A DNA stretch of 64,000 bases. It comes from Gaeumannomyces sp. JS-464 (lineage: Eukaryota > Ascomycota > Sordariomycetes > Magnaporthales > Magnaporthaceae). Location: positions 3,534,001-3,598,000 of the forward strand of contig NGZR01000003.1 of the NCBI GenBank assembly GCA_002197995.1. The letters are read 5' to 3'. Numbering within the stretch: the stretch's first letter is position 1; each line of letters starts with the position of its first letter. The notes under the pieces are model-generated. The model was not told the origin of the DNA and searched no databases. It saw only the letters and a list, made by a program, of their open reading frames with translations. Below, in pieces: positions 54,606 through 64,000 of this stretch. A program made the position numbers and the translations under genes.

Positions 54606-56853
54606 ATGGGCGGCGACGATGAGGGGGGCGACCGCATCGACGTCAAGGAGCATCACCATGATGACCAGCAGCAGCAGCAGCCACGCCCCAAGTACCTCAA
54701 GTCGACAACAAACGGCGACTACCTCGCGCTGAGGGACGAGGACGACGAGGAGGCGCAGCTGCTTTCCCCGGGCGCCTTCAACCTCGAGTACGAGGAGGAC
54801 GAGGCGGCGGCGGCGGCGGCGCCCAGAGCTGGGCTTGCTGCCAAGCTCGGCTGGCGGGGCCGTCTTGGCTGGCAATGGGCAAAAGTTGTGGGGGTGGCCT
54901 TGGCTCTTGCCAAGCGGCGCCACGGCGGCGGGGAGGGGGAGAGCAGCCGGGGAAGAAGCGGCGGCCCGACGCGTGTCGGTGCTGGTGCTAGTGGTGGGGG
55001 TGTTGGCGGCCGGATAGCCCATCTCCTGCCCAGCCGAGCCAGGCTCGCCGTGGGGCTCGGAGGGTTCGGAGGCCGGCTCCGGCTCGACGGCCCCGATCCG
55101 CCCCTGGTGCTCTCCGTCAGCCCCTTCAATGCGGACTGGCAGGAGCGTCCGGTCGTCTGGCTGGAGCGCAACTTTCCCACGCGCACGCGGAGGCTGGCCT
55201 TGCTGCTGCTGTTCCTCGTCTGCTGGTTGGTCCTGTTCCTGCTACCCCTGGTCATCGGCCACTCGGCTGTCGGCACCGTCTCGGCATCGTTGGGCCAGCG
55301 CGTGCCCGTCGTGCACCTCGACTGCACCGACACGCTCTGGCCGCGCGGCAACCAGTGCGGCCTCCACGGCTTCGACTGCCGCCCCTTCGGCAACAGCACC
55401 CTCGCCTTTCACTGCCCGGCCGGCTGCGCCGGCATGCCCCTGGCCGAGCCGCGCTCCGTCGGCGCCGCCGTCGTCAGCGACGGGCCCCTCGTGATCGGCG
55501 ACACCTACTACCGCGGCGACTCCTTCATCTGCGCCGCCGCCATCCACGCCGGCGTGGTCAGCAACGCGGGCGGCGGCTGCGGCGTCGTCCGGCGCCTCGG
55601 CCCCGCCGACTTCTTCAAGTCCTCGGACCGCCACGGCGTCCGCTCCGTCCCCTTCGACTCGTACTTCCCCCTGGCTTTCGCCGTCGACAGCGGCGGCTGC
55701 AGCGGCGGCGTCGACCCGCGCGGCGCCCTGCTCTTCATCGACCTGCTCTTCTCCTCCCTCCTTGTCGTCTTCGTCACCGACCCGCCGCTGCTCTTCTTCA
55801 CCGCCTTCGTCGCCGTCTTCGCCCACGTCGGCCTCGCCTCGGACCCGCCCCAGGTGTCGCGCCACTCCATCGCCGTCCTTCCCGAGCTGCTCTCGACGTT
55901 TTCGGGGCGCCTGCTGCCCGCCCTGTTCGTCACCGTCGTCATCTACCGCGTCTGCGTCCGCCGCCCCTGGGGCGGCAACTTTGCCCGCACCGGCCTCCTC
56001 CCGCTGCGCGCCCAAGTCGAGAAGCTGTTCCTCTGGCTCCTGCCGCTCTGGTTCGGCGCCCTAGCCAACTACACCTTGAGCGGCATACCCATCCCGCGCT
56101 TAACCTCCCACGACCTGTTACGGCAGCCGCCAGGCGCCGCCGCCGCCCTCGGCATCATCCTAGCCCTCCTGGCCGTCGCCGCGTCGTTCCAGGCTTACGC
56201 CTTTTGGGCCGAGGGCCGCCTCCGCCGCCTCCTGGTCCTCTACGCAGGGCTGGCCGGCGCCGTCGCCTTCCTCGCCGCCGCCGCCCCGGCCTGGGGGTTC
56301 GAGCTGCGCCTGCACCCTTACGTCGCCTCCCTGCTGCTCCTCCCCGCCACCGCCGTCCAGACCCGCGCCTCGCTCGCCGCGCAGGGCCTCCTGCTCGGCC
56401 TGTTCATCAACAACGTCGCCCGCTGGGGCTTCGACCCGGTCCTGCACACCGCCCGCGCTGCGCCGCTCCGCCGCCCGCGCCGCCGCCCTGCCCGCCCTGG
56501 CGGCGCCAGTCATCAAGACCCCTCGGGCGCGTCCGGCGCCGGCATCTGGAGCATCTCCTTCGCCTGGGCCCCGCCGCCGCCGCCGCTGGCCGACGGCGTC
56601 AGCGTCATGGTCAACGACGTCGAGCGCCACCGCTCCGTTTTTGCCGAGCCCAACGCCCCGGGCCGCGGCGGGCCCGTCGGCGACGGCTTCGTCTGGGCTC
56701 GCAAGCCCGGGGCGAGCTCCCCGAGTACTTCCGCTTCGCCTACACGTGGGACGGCGAGGCTCTCGACTCACGCGTGCGGGGATCTGGCACGTCAATGGCA
56801 CCTGGACTCCCCCTCCAGAAACTGGGGGCCGTGAAAGGGTACGGGAATGTTAG
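54606..56853 (+). CDS. LCCL-domain multispanning membrane protein
   Basis: A fungal LCCL protein with an acidic, Gln-rich cytosolic N-terminus (ATG at 54606, MGGDDEGGDRID), then SVSPFNADWQERPVVWLERN and a first transmembrane helix (LALLLLFLVCWLVLFLLPLVI). The extracytosolic LCCL domain follows, with Cys residues at CTDTLW, CGLHGFDC, ICAAAIHAGV and GGGCGVV. Six or seven more hydrophobic helices come next (LLFIDLLFSSLLVVFV, LLFFTAFVAVFAHVGL, ALFVTVVIYRVCV and later ones). The tail closes with ISFAW, VSVMVNDVERHRSVF, PEYFRFAYTWDG and AGIWHVNGTW. No intron is evident. Two single bases are missing near the end: in the G run 56709-56712 and near 56768. After these the protein ends at 56853 with about 749 residues. 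LCCL domains may bind lipid or polysaccharide; the role of the fungal membrane forms is not known to me. Confidence 0.82.
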
Positions 56854-57552
56854 AGAGAAGAAGAAAAGAAGATCGAATCGTCTAGGAACTCCTGAGTTTT
56901 GAAGTTTTCGGACAGTTCTCTGCTACCCGTATGTGATATTTTGAGCCGTTCGTATCTCCCTCGCTCGGACGGCCACTGACCGGATGGGTACCTACCTTCG
57001 ATACCGAAGTAGATGATAGATGGTAATGGTGGACTTAGCTTGGATAATGTCCAAACAAAAAAGAAATAGAATCACTGCAGTAGGTACTTGCTCGATGATG
57101 CAACTTAGAGTCTTGTACAAGCACGAGCAATTCTGCCGTAATGGTGGGGAGCTCAACTTGGCCCCAAGCCCCTGGGCTGGCAGACAGACTCGGCTGCCCT
57201 TCCCTCTAATCCCCTCTCAATAGGTGGGGCTGGACAACGACGCTACACTATCCTGCCCATACACTGCCAAATTAAACAACGCCTGGCGAACATTTGCTGT
57301 CTCCAACGGCTGAGGGAGAGCCCCCATGAAAAGAGACTATAGCGTGGCCACACCCACTCTCATCTCACCTTTTTTCTTTTTTTTTTTTCTTCCATCTTCT
57401 TTTTCTCATTCCAGCCACAATGAGGAATCGCCCACACCCTTGTCTGCTTTTCTTTTTCTGATGGATATCGTTTTTGGTCTTTCCCCTGCACATTTTTTTT
57501 TTCCCCTGCATTAATTTCTTTTTATACGCCTGAAAGCCCAATGCCATTATAA
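56854..57552. other. Convergent 3' intergenic region
   Basis: About 700 bases between the LCCL gene stop and the C2H2 gene stop on the other strand. T-rich tracts at 57370-57410 and 57492-57502 fit 3' UTR. No gene is seen. Confidence 0.5.
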
Positions 57553-60500
57553 TCACAAAACAAACAAATCAGCCCATAGACCATGAGGGAAGGCTTCATT
57601 CCGATGACGATGATTCCCACGATTCCTCGTCTGAAGAGTTTTGGTCATCTTCATCGTCGTCATCGTCGTCGTCGTTCTATCCTCTTCCTCGTTTTCTTCG
57701 ACCTTGGCCCCGTTGGACAAGGTCCCCTGGAGGCCTTGGTCTACAATGCCCTCCTTCTCCTTCCCTTTGCCTTGGAAATGAGCTGATCTGCCTCTTGGCG
57801 CCGTTGTTGCGCCTGGAGTAACTGTTGTTGAGGTGGCTGCTGTTGCGGATTCTGCTGCTGCCTTGGCTGTTGTAGTTGACCAGCCTGCTGGCGGCAGTGG
57901 TTTATTCCTACAGATCTTTCCGGCTCGGACTCGCGGTCGGCCTTGCCCAGGCTTAGATTCGATGCCGGGCCCCTGGGGTTGTTGATGGTCCGTGACAGGT
58001 CGCCGTTGCTGCCTACCCTGCTGCCGTTCCCGCTGGCGACGGCTCGGTCGATGTTGACCGGCCGTTCCCGGACCACCGCCCTGCGGCAGCCCCGCAGAGC
58101 TCAGGAGGGCCACGGCCCAGGCATACGGTGCCAGCTTCGTCTTGCTTGCGTCTGCCGTGACGCTGCTGGAGTCCCCAGGTTTTGATCTAGACTTCTTGCT
58201 AGACCCCGACGGGGTGGGGAATGCTTTACCACTGCGCACGAGCCGGCGAAATGAAGCGGATCGCTCTAGCATCCCGAGAAACCACCAGTCCAGCCCTCCG
58301 TCCGTGATCCACCGCAGCCGTCGTTCCCTCGTCGTGGTAGCAGGTCGATGCGCATCGCGCTGCTGTATCTGTAGGAGGAGGGCCAAGTTCGCTGCACGCA
58401 GCTCCTGTTGTCCCTGTTCCTCTTGCCGCAGCCGCTGTTGCGACCGCGACTGCATCGGCTGGTGGAGCAGCGGCATCGTGTTAGAACGCATGGGCAGCAT
58501 CCTGGCCTGCCGCGAGCCGCCGCTACCCCAGCCCAACGAGTGCGTAGGAGCGGCAGGCGGCCGCCTGTCCTGACGCAACAGGATTTTGGAGACCCGCAGT
58601 AGCTGCGGCATGATCGCCATATAGGTTTTAACCCCGGCAGTCTCCATATGAGCCCGACCCAGCACGCGGATCGCATCGCGAAAGGTCCGGAGCGGTCCCG
58701 CAGGCTCGAGCCTCGTGAGCCCTAGCCCCTTTATGCTGTCGTTGAAAGCTGTCACGATGGACGCGGGAACACCTGAGCCAGCTTCGACGGGACGAACGTA
58801 CCAAGCGCGGTGGCGGTCGGGCGAGGCGCGTGGAGGGAAGTACATGCATACGAGGTCGTCGATACGGTACTGATCCGCAGAGTACAATGCCTCGTGTCGG
58901 AGCACATCCTCGCCACCACTGGAAACAGCCAGCTCCTGCTGCACACAAGCAGCGTGGTACACTAGTTCATCCAGGTCGACCTCCACCTTGAGACCTGCGG
59001 GCCCCGATCCACCGCTGCTGGCCTGGCCTTTCTCTCCCTCAGTGGCCACGACCGAGGCGGATCCGTTACTTGCGCCCGCCGTTGCTGTCGTGGTGGCTTT
59101 CGCACGTGCATCTATACTCAGCCTGTCTAGCTGAGAAAGCGCGAGGCACAGCTCGTGTGCCAACTCGGTCTCTCCTGGGTCCGAGGTTGTCGCAGACGGT
59201 CTGGGCGCGTCCATCTTGACGTCCAGATTCGCAACACGCAGGATCTCGTTGAGAACCAGCAAATTTAACAGACCCGTCTCCTCGCCGTCCTCCCTCATGC
59301 CGCGAGGGGCGTGTGCATCGCCATCTTCAAGATCAAGCAGCCTCGCACATCTGGGAGTCGATCTTTTCTGTGCGAGGAAGTAGCGGTCCAAGATGGCATC
59401 CTCAACTTCGTCCTGGTCACCCCGCCCCCCGCGAGACCAGGCATGAAAAGATTTAAGATGGTCGAGAAGCTCGGATCTGGTCTCGAAGGTGCAGTTGAGA
59501 TTGCACAACCCAAAGCCGTGGGCTCGCACGATGTGGAAGCCCAGCCGGTGGATCGTAGTCTCATCATCGTGTGCGAAGCTCCTGCCGCAGTACATGCAGC
59601 CAATGGCGCCATCTTCTCGCTCCTCCGAGGCGCCATCGATGCCGCTGACCGCCTCGCAGGAGTAGTGGTACTTTGAACCACGTTGCTGCTGTCTATTGAG
59701 CGTGCCATTGACGCCCCCGCCGCCATCGCCGTTGTTCAGGCTGGGTCTCCCCGCCGTGAGCGTAGCCTTGGTAGCAACGGCGCTTTCGGCAGCTTCAGAG
59801 CGAGTCGAGCTGACGTCTTCAACTGCCACCTCTGTGCTTGATGTCGACAATTTATCGTCGTCAACTTCGGAGGTTATACCACTAGCGCCGATCTTTTGTG
59901 CGACAGATACCAGCCTTCCTTGAGCAAATAAATCCAGCTGGCTTCAAAGCGGGTACACGGTTCCGGCATCTAGCTGTAAGCAAGCAAGTCTTCTTAGGAG
60001 GGAGCAAGCAATCCATTAATAGCCACACTTACCGATCGAGTTTCTTGAGGACATTATCCAGACCCTGTTCCTGGGATATAAAGATGCCAGCAAACTCCTC
60101 AAAGGTGCCGTCACGTGCAGCCTCGATCTTCTTCCAAGACTGCCTGAAGCTCCCTGAATCGTCGGCGACTTGAGTTCGGAGCCCATCGACGACAAGCCGG
60201 ATCTCGGCCACGCAGGCCCTGAGTTGAAGCCCCAAGGGGCCCAGAGCCAACCGAAGCTCGTCGTATGAGCGGGCGTGTGCGCCTTGAGGGACAACCGAGG
60301 AAGCAGATGTGCCAGCAACGGCATTATCGGAACCAGTGGCGGAATTAGGGGACGATGATGATGGCGACGAGGACGATCCGCTCAGGACCAGAGGTAACCG
60401 CCCCAGAAATACCGGCAGCTTGTCGAGGACGCCCTTGAGGCGGTGGGCGGACTCGAGGAGGATACGGACGGACCTTGGCGGGGGCGTGTCAGGCGAATCC

Positions 60501-60625
60501 TTGTCCTTGACCCCGAGAATGAGTGACCGCAGCGCAAGAAGTCCCTCGACGCTCTGGCCAGCAAAGCACTTAAGGCTGGTGGTGGTGGTGCTGCTGCCAA
60601 CCGCGACAGCCCCGGCCGCCTCCAT
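57553..60625 (-). CDS. Large C2H2-type zinc-finger protein of unknown function
   Basis: Two exons on the minus strand, 60033-60625 and 57553-59941, joined by a 91-base intron (GTAAGT donor, TTTGAAG acceptor; KKLDR|QLDLFAQGRL). The start is MEAAGAVAVG at 60625. Read in one frame it is 993 residues. The first 200 residues are helical (SVEGLLALRSLILGV, RILLESAHRLKGVLDKLPVFLGRL) and resemble the N-terminal helical modules of many fungal regulators. A paired finger follows: CMYCGRSF with two His in HRLGFHIVRAH, then CNLNC with HLKSFH. The middle part (DLVCMYFPPRASPDR, WITDGGLDWWFLGMLERS) looks folded; the rest is low complexity. Near 58070-58086 an alternative frame takes over that looks equally or more protein-like. 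It is Gln-rich and ends at 57741, so the true C-terminus is uncertain. I do not recognise a characterised ortholog. Confidence 0.65.
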
Positions 60626-63600
60626 CCGACAGGAGGAAGAAAAGACAAAGAGATTTAGAAATAGATATTTAAACGAATGTAAAGGCGAAAAGAGAGGAGT
60701 CGGTGGCGGGGGAAGTGGCAGCACACCGTGTTCGTTGCCGCTGCTGCTGTTGTTTTAGCTGCTAGTGTTCCTATCTCTTTCTTCGGGCTATTTCATCTCG
60801 CAGGATTTTTTTTCCCTCCGCCCTCTTTCTTCCTCCCCCTTTTTTTTTCGAGCGATTGTGATAAGAATGCGGGGATGGAGCGGATCTGCACGGCGAGATC
60901 GACCGCGTTGATTAAACCCCCCTTTGCTCGTGGGAACTGCCCCTGGAACGGGCCAGGCCAACACAGCAGCGGCGGCGGTGGCCGAGATAAGTGGACTGCT
61001 AGCAGACGGAGGCGGGATACCGGTGCCGCTGGGCGGATTTGTGGCCGGCTCTAGGGGTTGGGGTTCTGGAGGGTGGAGGCCACGCCTCTTGGTGGTCATC
61101 CGAACCGCTCGTCAGGCCCAGTTGCCAGCGTGCGTGCTCCACAGGCCTGGCTGGCCCGTTTTCTGTGCCCAAATGTCGGTTTGGCACACCCCTAGGTCGA
61201 CAGCACAGGCCAATGACGGGGATGGCTGGGGCAGGCCGGAGTCGTCTTGCCTCGGGCAAGCGAGCGCAGGGAGAGACGAGGACAGTGGTTGTGATTAGAG
61301 AACAGGCGGAGGAAGGACACCAATAACAAAGCACCTATATTGAAGCAGAGCAGAAAAACAAAACGAAAAGGCGGTATTACGCCTCTGAAAAGGCGCTTGT
61401 GGACTGCTGCTGCTGTGCTTGTGCGTCGCGGTGTGGGGGCACTCCTCGGTGACAAAACAGTCCGGACCAACAGAGCAAACCCGTTCGATTTTTGATAGTC
61501 ATGTGGACGTCAACAATTTCCCAAATTTGACCACGAAGGGAAAGGGGCACCTGTCAGCTCCGTCGGTCCGCAACTACCACCAAACTAGCAGCTTTCGGAA
61601 AGGGCAGATTGACGGCAGAGAGCAGCACGTGGAAAAGACGGCGGGGGACAGGCGGCGGGGAAAAGACCAAGAAAACGCGGAAGGGAAAAACGATGGAGTA
61701 ATGGAAAGAACTGCAAACAATTGGCAACAAAAACGGTCAACAGCGTGATTGATTCTTCCGTGTTCTTGTGAAGAAATTCTCTTTTGTCACGTTTCTTTTT
61801 TCTGAGCTTGCTTTTTTCCCTTTTTTTTTTTAATGTCTTCCCTCTTGGAATTTTTTTTTTTCTCTCTCTCTCTCTCTGGGGCCTTTGCCTGTTACCAGGT
61901 ACTTAGGCAGGCAGGGAAACGGAAGGCGGGTGCGAAGAAGGGGAAGAAGCAAAAGATGCCGGACGACTGCAGGGAACAGACGTGGAAGAACAGCGTCAAC
62001 GCCAGCCATGTGCCAGCCAAAAACAGCTACACCCTCCCCATTCTCCTGTGCCCTGCTGGTCTCGTGGCCGCAAGGAGGAGACCGAGAGGAGCGGATGGAG
62101 GAGGGCAAGGCGGATGCGGAAGCTGCTGCGACTTCTGCATGTGCTTCTTTTGCGACTCTACGTAGGTGGCATGGGTAAGTTCCGGCCCAGGGATAGGTCA
62201 CTCTGACAACAACAGGGTCCCTGGCGGATTGTCTGCCCTCCTTCAAAGGTTATTGAACGCTTTGGCCGGTGCAGATGTATCTTCTGGTGCAGGGATGATT
62301 TTTTCTATTGAATTGACCCTGATTGGGCGGGTTTTGACGTGGGGGGCCCAGTCGGTGCATAGGGCGGGGTAGGGTCGGTACCTCGACGTGGGCCGTTATT
62401 TACGTATCTAACCTCAGTACCCCTTTGGCCCGCCCTTGAACCTCGTCAGATAAAACCCAGCCAAAGGTTAACCCGGGGAGCCTGATCCAGGGCCGCGGAG
62501 AATTATCGTTGGACGAGATTGGGCGGGGTCGAGGCAAAACGGATCAATTGATCAAGGGCTGTCGAAGCTCGGTCGCCATGGTCCCTGGGGAGGGTCAGGC
62601 CCCGCCCCTCGTCCAATTACGGCACACTCGGTCAGTGGGGAGACGCCCTGGCCACCACCCACATGCAGCCTGGGAGGGGAAAGAGCTCACACAGATGTGC
62701 GCCTCCAGACTCACGTGGACGATATGGAAGTACACAAGAAGCAGCAGCAAAACCACTGGGGAAAAATGGACTTGGTATACTACCTTCCCCCTTCTATTTG
62801 TTCATTTTTTTGGGGGTTTCTTGGCGCTGGGTGATTGCTTGATGGTGGTACCTATCTGGCGGCTATTACATATTATATTTATCGCCTGCTTGCCACCATG
62901 CACACCACCCATCTATCCTTGCATCCCCCGTCTCCTATCACATGCGCACTACCTGACCACATTAACCTCCTAATCTATCCTTTCCAGCTCCTACCGTGCG
63001 CAATTCTTGGGACGAACACCCCATGGCAATTTCACAACCTTTTCAAAAGGGAGCACAGAGTACCCTGCGGCAGGAAGAATTGCCCTGCAGTGGCGCCCAT
63101 TGCTCACTCGCCTGTCCTACCCATGCCGTGGCATTGGCCTCTGGCCCAGCCAGTCGAGGGCGGTCGGACATTATTGAGAGCAAGGGTCTAGACCCTACTG
63201 CAATAGACTAGGAAACGCCAGCAGATTGGGCTCGCCGTCTGGGAGAGCGAGGATTCATTCATCGGGTTGTGTCAGGCCGCTCGACGTGCAGAGCCGGGCT
63301 CCCTTGACGGGGTTGGGTGGGTTGATGGACGGCTAGGCCACGAACAAGTTCACCTATCATCCCCTCGCCCCTCCCCTTTGCTTTCCCGAGCCGCATACGC
63401 GGGCTGCATCTCTGGTGAGTTTGCAGTTATCTATCCCTGCCTGCATACATACAACCCTATCTCCCAGGTATATGCCTACTCAGGTACATGGGCGCCTGTA
63501 TTTGTAGGTGGGACTGGCCTCCAGTAGACAACATGCCATAGTTCTGGGCTGACATCCCGAGCGTCAGGTCCCGGAATGGTCCTAAATCACCTGTCCACTT

Positions 63601-63653
63601 GACGACTCTGAAACTATTTCCAGCTCCAAGGACAGGGTAAACTCTGCCGCTGC
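60626..63653. promoter_or_regulatory. Long intergenic region upstream of the C2H2 gene
   Basis: About 3 kb between the C2H2 start (minus) and the MFS transporter stop (minus). No supported gene is present. Contents are T/CT tracts (T10 plus a CT run at 61851-61877), an A/G-rich stretch around 61590-61740, and scattered open frames below 160 codons without domains. A regulatory region or unannotated non-coding transcript is possible. Confidence 0.45.
61851..61877. repeat. Poly-T followed by CT dinucleotide repeat
   Basis: Ten T followed by eight TC units in non-coding DNA. Confidence 0.85.
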
Positions 63654-64000
63654 CTATTTCGCATCAGCGGCTCCAACATCAACCTTGCTGTCAGTCGCAG
63701 CTTCCCCATTGCCGTTGCCCCTGTCCGGCACTTGGCCCTCCATCTTATGGTCCTCGCTGTTCGGGGCTCAATGCCATATGTGGTGTCTCGATGAACATCC
63801 ATGACCTCCTTGTTCCACACATTGACGTATAGAGGATAGCTGAAAGGTGGTCTGTCAGTTAGGAAGCTGAATAAAGGGTGGAAGCTAAAGTCAGAGATTG
63901 GAAACCCACATCCAGGCCAAGATGTAGCCCATCATGGGGATCGCCATCGCGACGTGCGCTCCTCTCGCATCCATCACGGCGCCCGTCATGGGCGGGAAGA
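63654..64000 (-). CDS. MFS sugar transporter (L-fucose permease-like), C-terminal end only
   Basis: The gene runs off the right edge; only the C-terminal end is visible on the minus strand. The first visible exon (63910-64000) encodes the last transmembrane segments with the family-typical run PPMTGAVMDARGAHVAM and IPMMGYILAW. An intron (63840-63909, GTGGGT donor, TTTCAG acceptor) joins to YPLYVNVWNKEVMDVHRDT. The cytosolic tail in the same frame turns Arg-rich, but a one-base shift near IEP gives an acidic tail that ends in a stop at 63654 (GAADAK), more like other fungal members and matching the exon phase. Relatives of bacterial FucP in fungi are annotated as glucose/galactose or fucose transporters; the substrate here is unknown. 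Confidence 0.72.

Noticed and set aside
55355..56902. 515-codon Arg/Pro-rich frame overlapping the LCCL gene
   Set aside because: Out-of-frame reading of GC-rich coding sequence. Only its last part (PEYFRFAYTWDG) is real, as a fragment of the LCCL protein reached after an indel.
1..64000. A defence, biosynthetic or mobile system
   Set aside because: Looked for polyketide, peptide-synthetase, terpene, P450, NLR-like, transposase, reverse-transcriptase and HET-domain signatures on both strands. None is present, so the genes are best explained as ordinary fungal housekeeping and accessory genes.

Overview
The window is nuclear DNA of a filamentous ascomycete (Pezizomycotina, most likely Sordariomycetes). 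The evidence is short spliceosomal introns of about 50-120 bp with GTAAGT/GTATGT-type donors and CTAAC/CTGAC branch sites, moderately high GC, pyrimidine-rich leaders, and protein families typical of this group. The families include an LCCL-domain multispanning protein, a Ser/Thr-rich GPI protein, a Tma16 homologue and a short Lst7-type folliculin. I found no rRNA, tRNA, CRISPR array or intact transposon.

Layout: (1) 1-9.2 kb: C-terminal part of a RINT1/Tip20 tethering protein (+), a YMC-type mitochondrial carrier (-), COG3 (-), and a mitochondrial RCC1-repeat protein (+). (2) 9.2-21.8 kb: a tyrosine phosphatase (+) and, after about 6 kb without genes, the folliculin homologue Lst7 (+). (3) 22.7-28.7 kb: three minus-strand hydrolases in a row, a beta-lactamase/transpeptidase-like serine hydrolase, a membrane-anchored class 3 lipase and a type II haloacid dehalogenase. 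(4) 29.3-35.4 kb: an HNH protein (+) and a 1.4-thousand-residue, Ser/Thr-rich, probably GPI-anchored surface protein (-). (5) 38.8-50.7 kb: housekeeping genes, VPS74/GOLPH3 (+), RRP14/SURF6 (-) divergent from GMP synthase (+), EXO1 (-) divergent from TMA16 (+). (6) 52.7-64 kb: MAM33/p32 (+), an LCCL-domain membrane protein (+), a C2H2 protein (-), and the C-terminus of an MFS sugar transporter (-) running off the window.

Four genes serve Golgi/ER or vacuolar membrane traffic and signalling (RINT1, COG3, LST7, VPS74). Two serve ribosome biogenesis (RRP14, TMA16) next to GTP supply (GMP synthase). Three are mitochondrial (carrier, RCC1-repeat protein, MAM33). No biosynthetic or defence cluster is evident. 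The least explained object is the surface protein at 30.6-35.4 kb.

An important caveat: about fifteen of the twenty genes need at least one single-base (or otherwise non-triplet) indel to read through, although similarity to the family resumes at once in the shifted frame and the splice phases balance after a one-base correction. Many of these spots sit in short homopolymers. I read this as consensus errors in a draft assembly, not as gene decay. Gene spans given here run across such breaks, and exon limits are stated in each entry.
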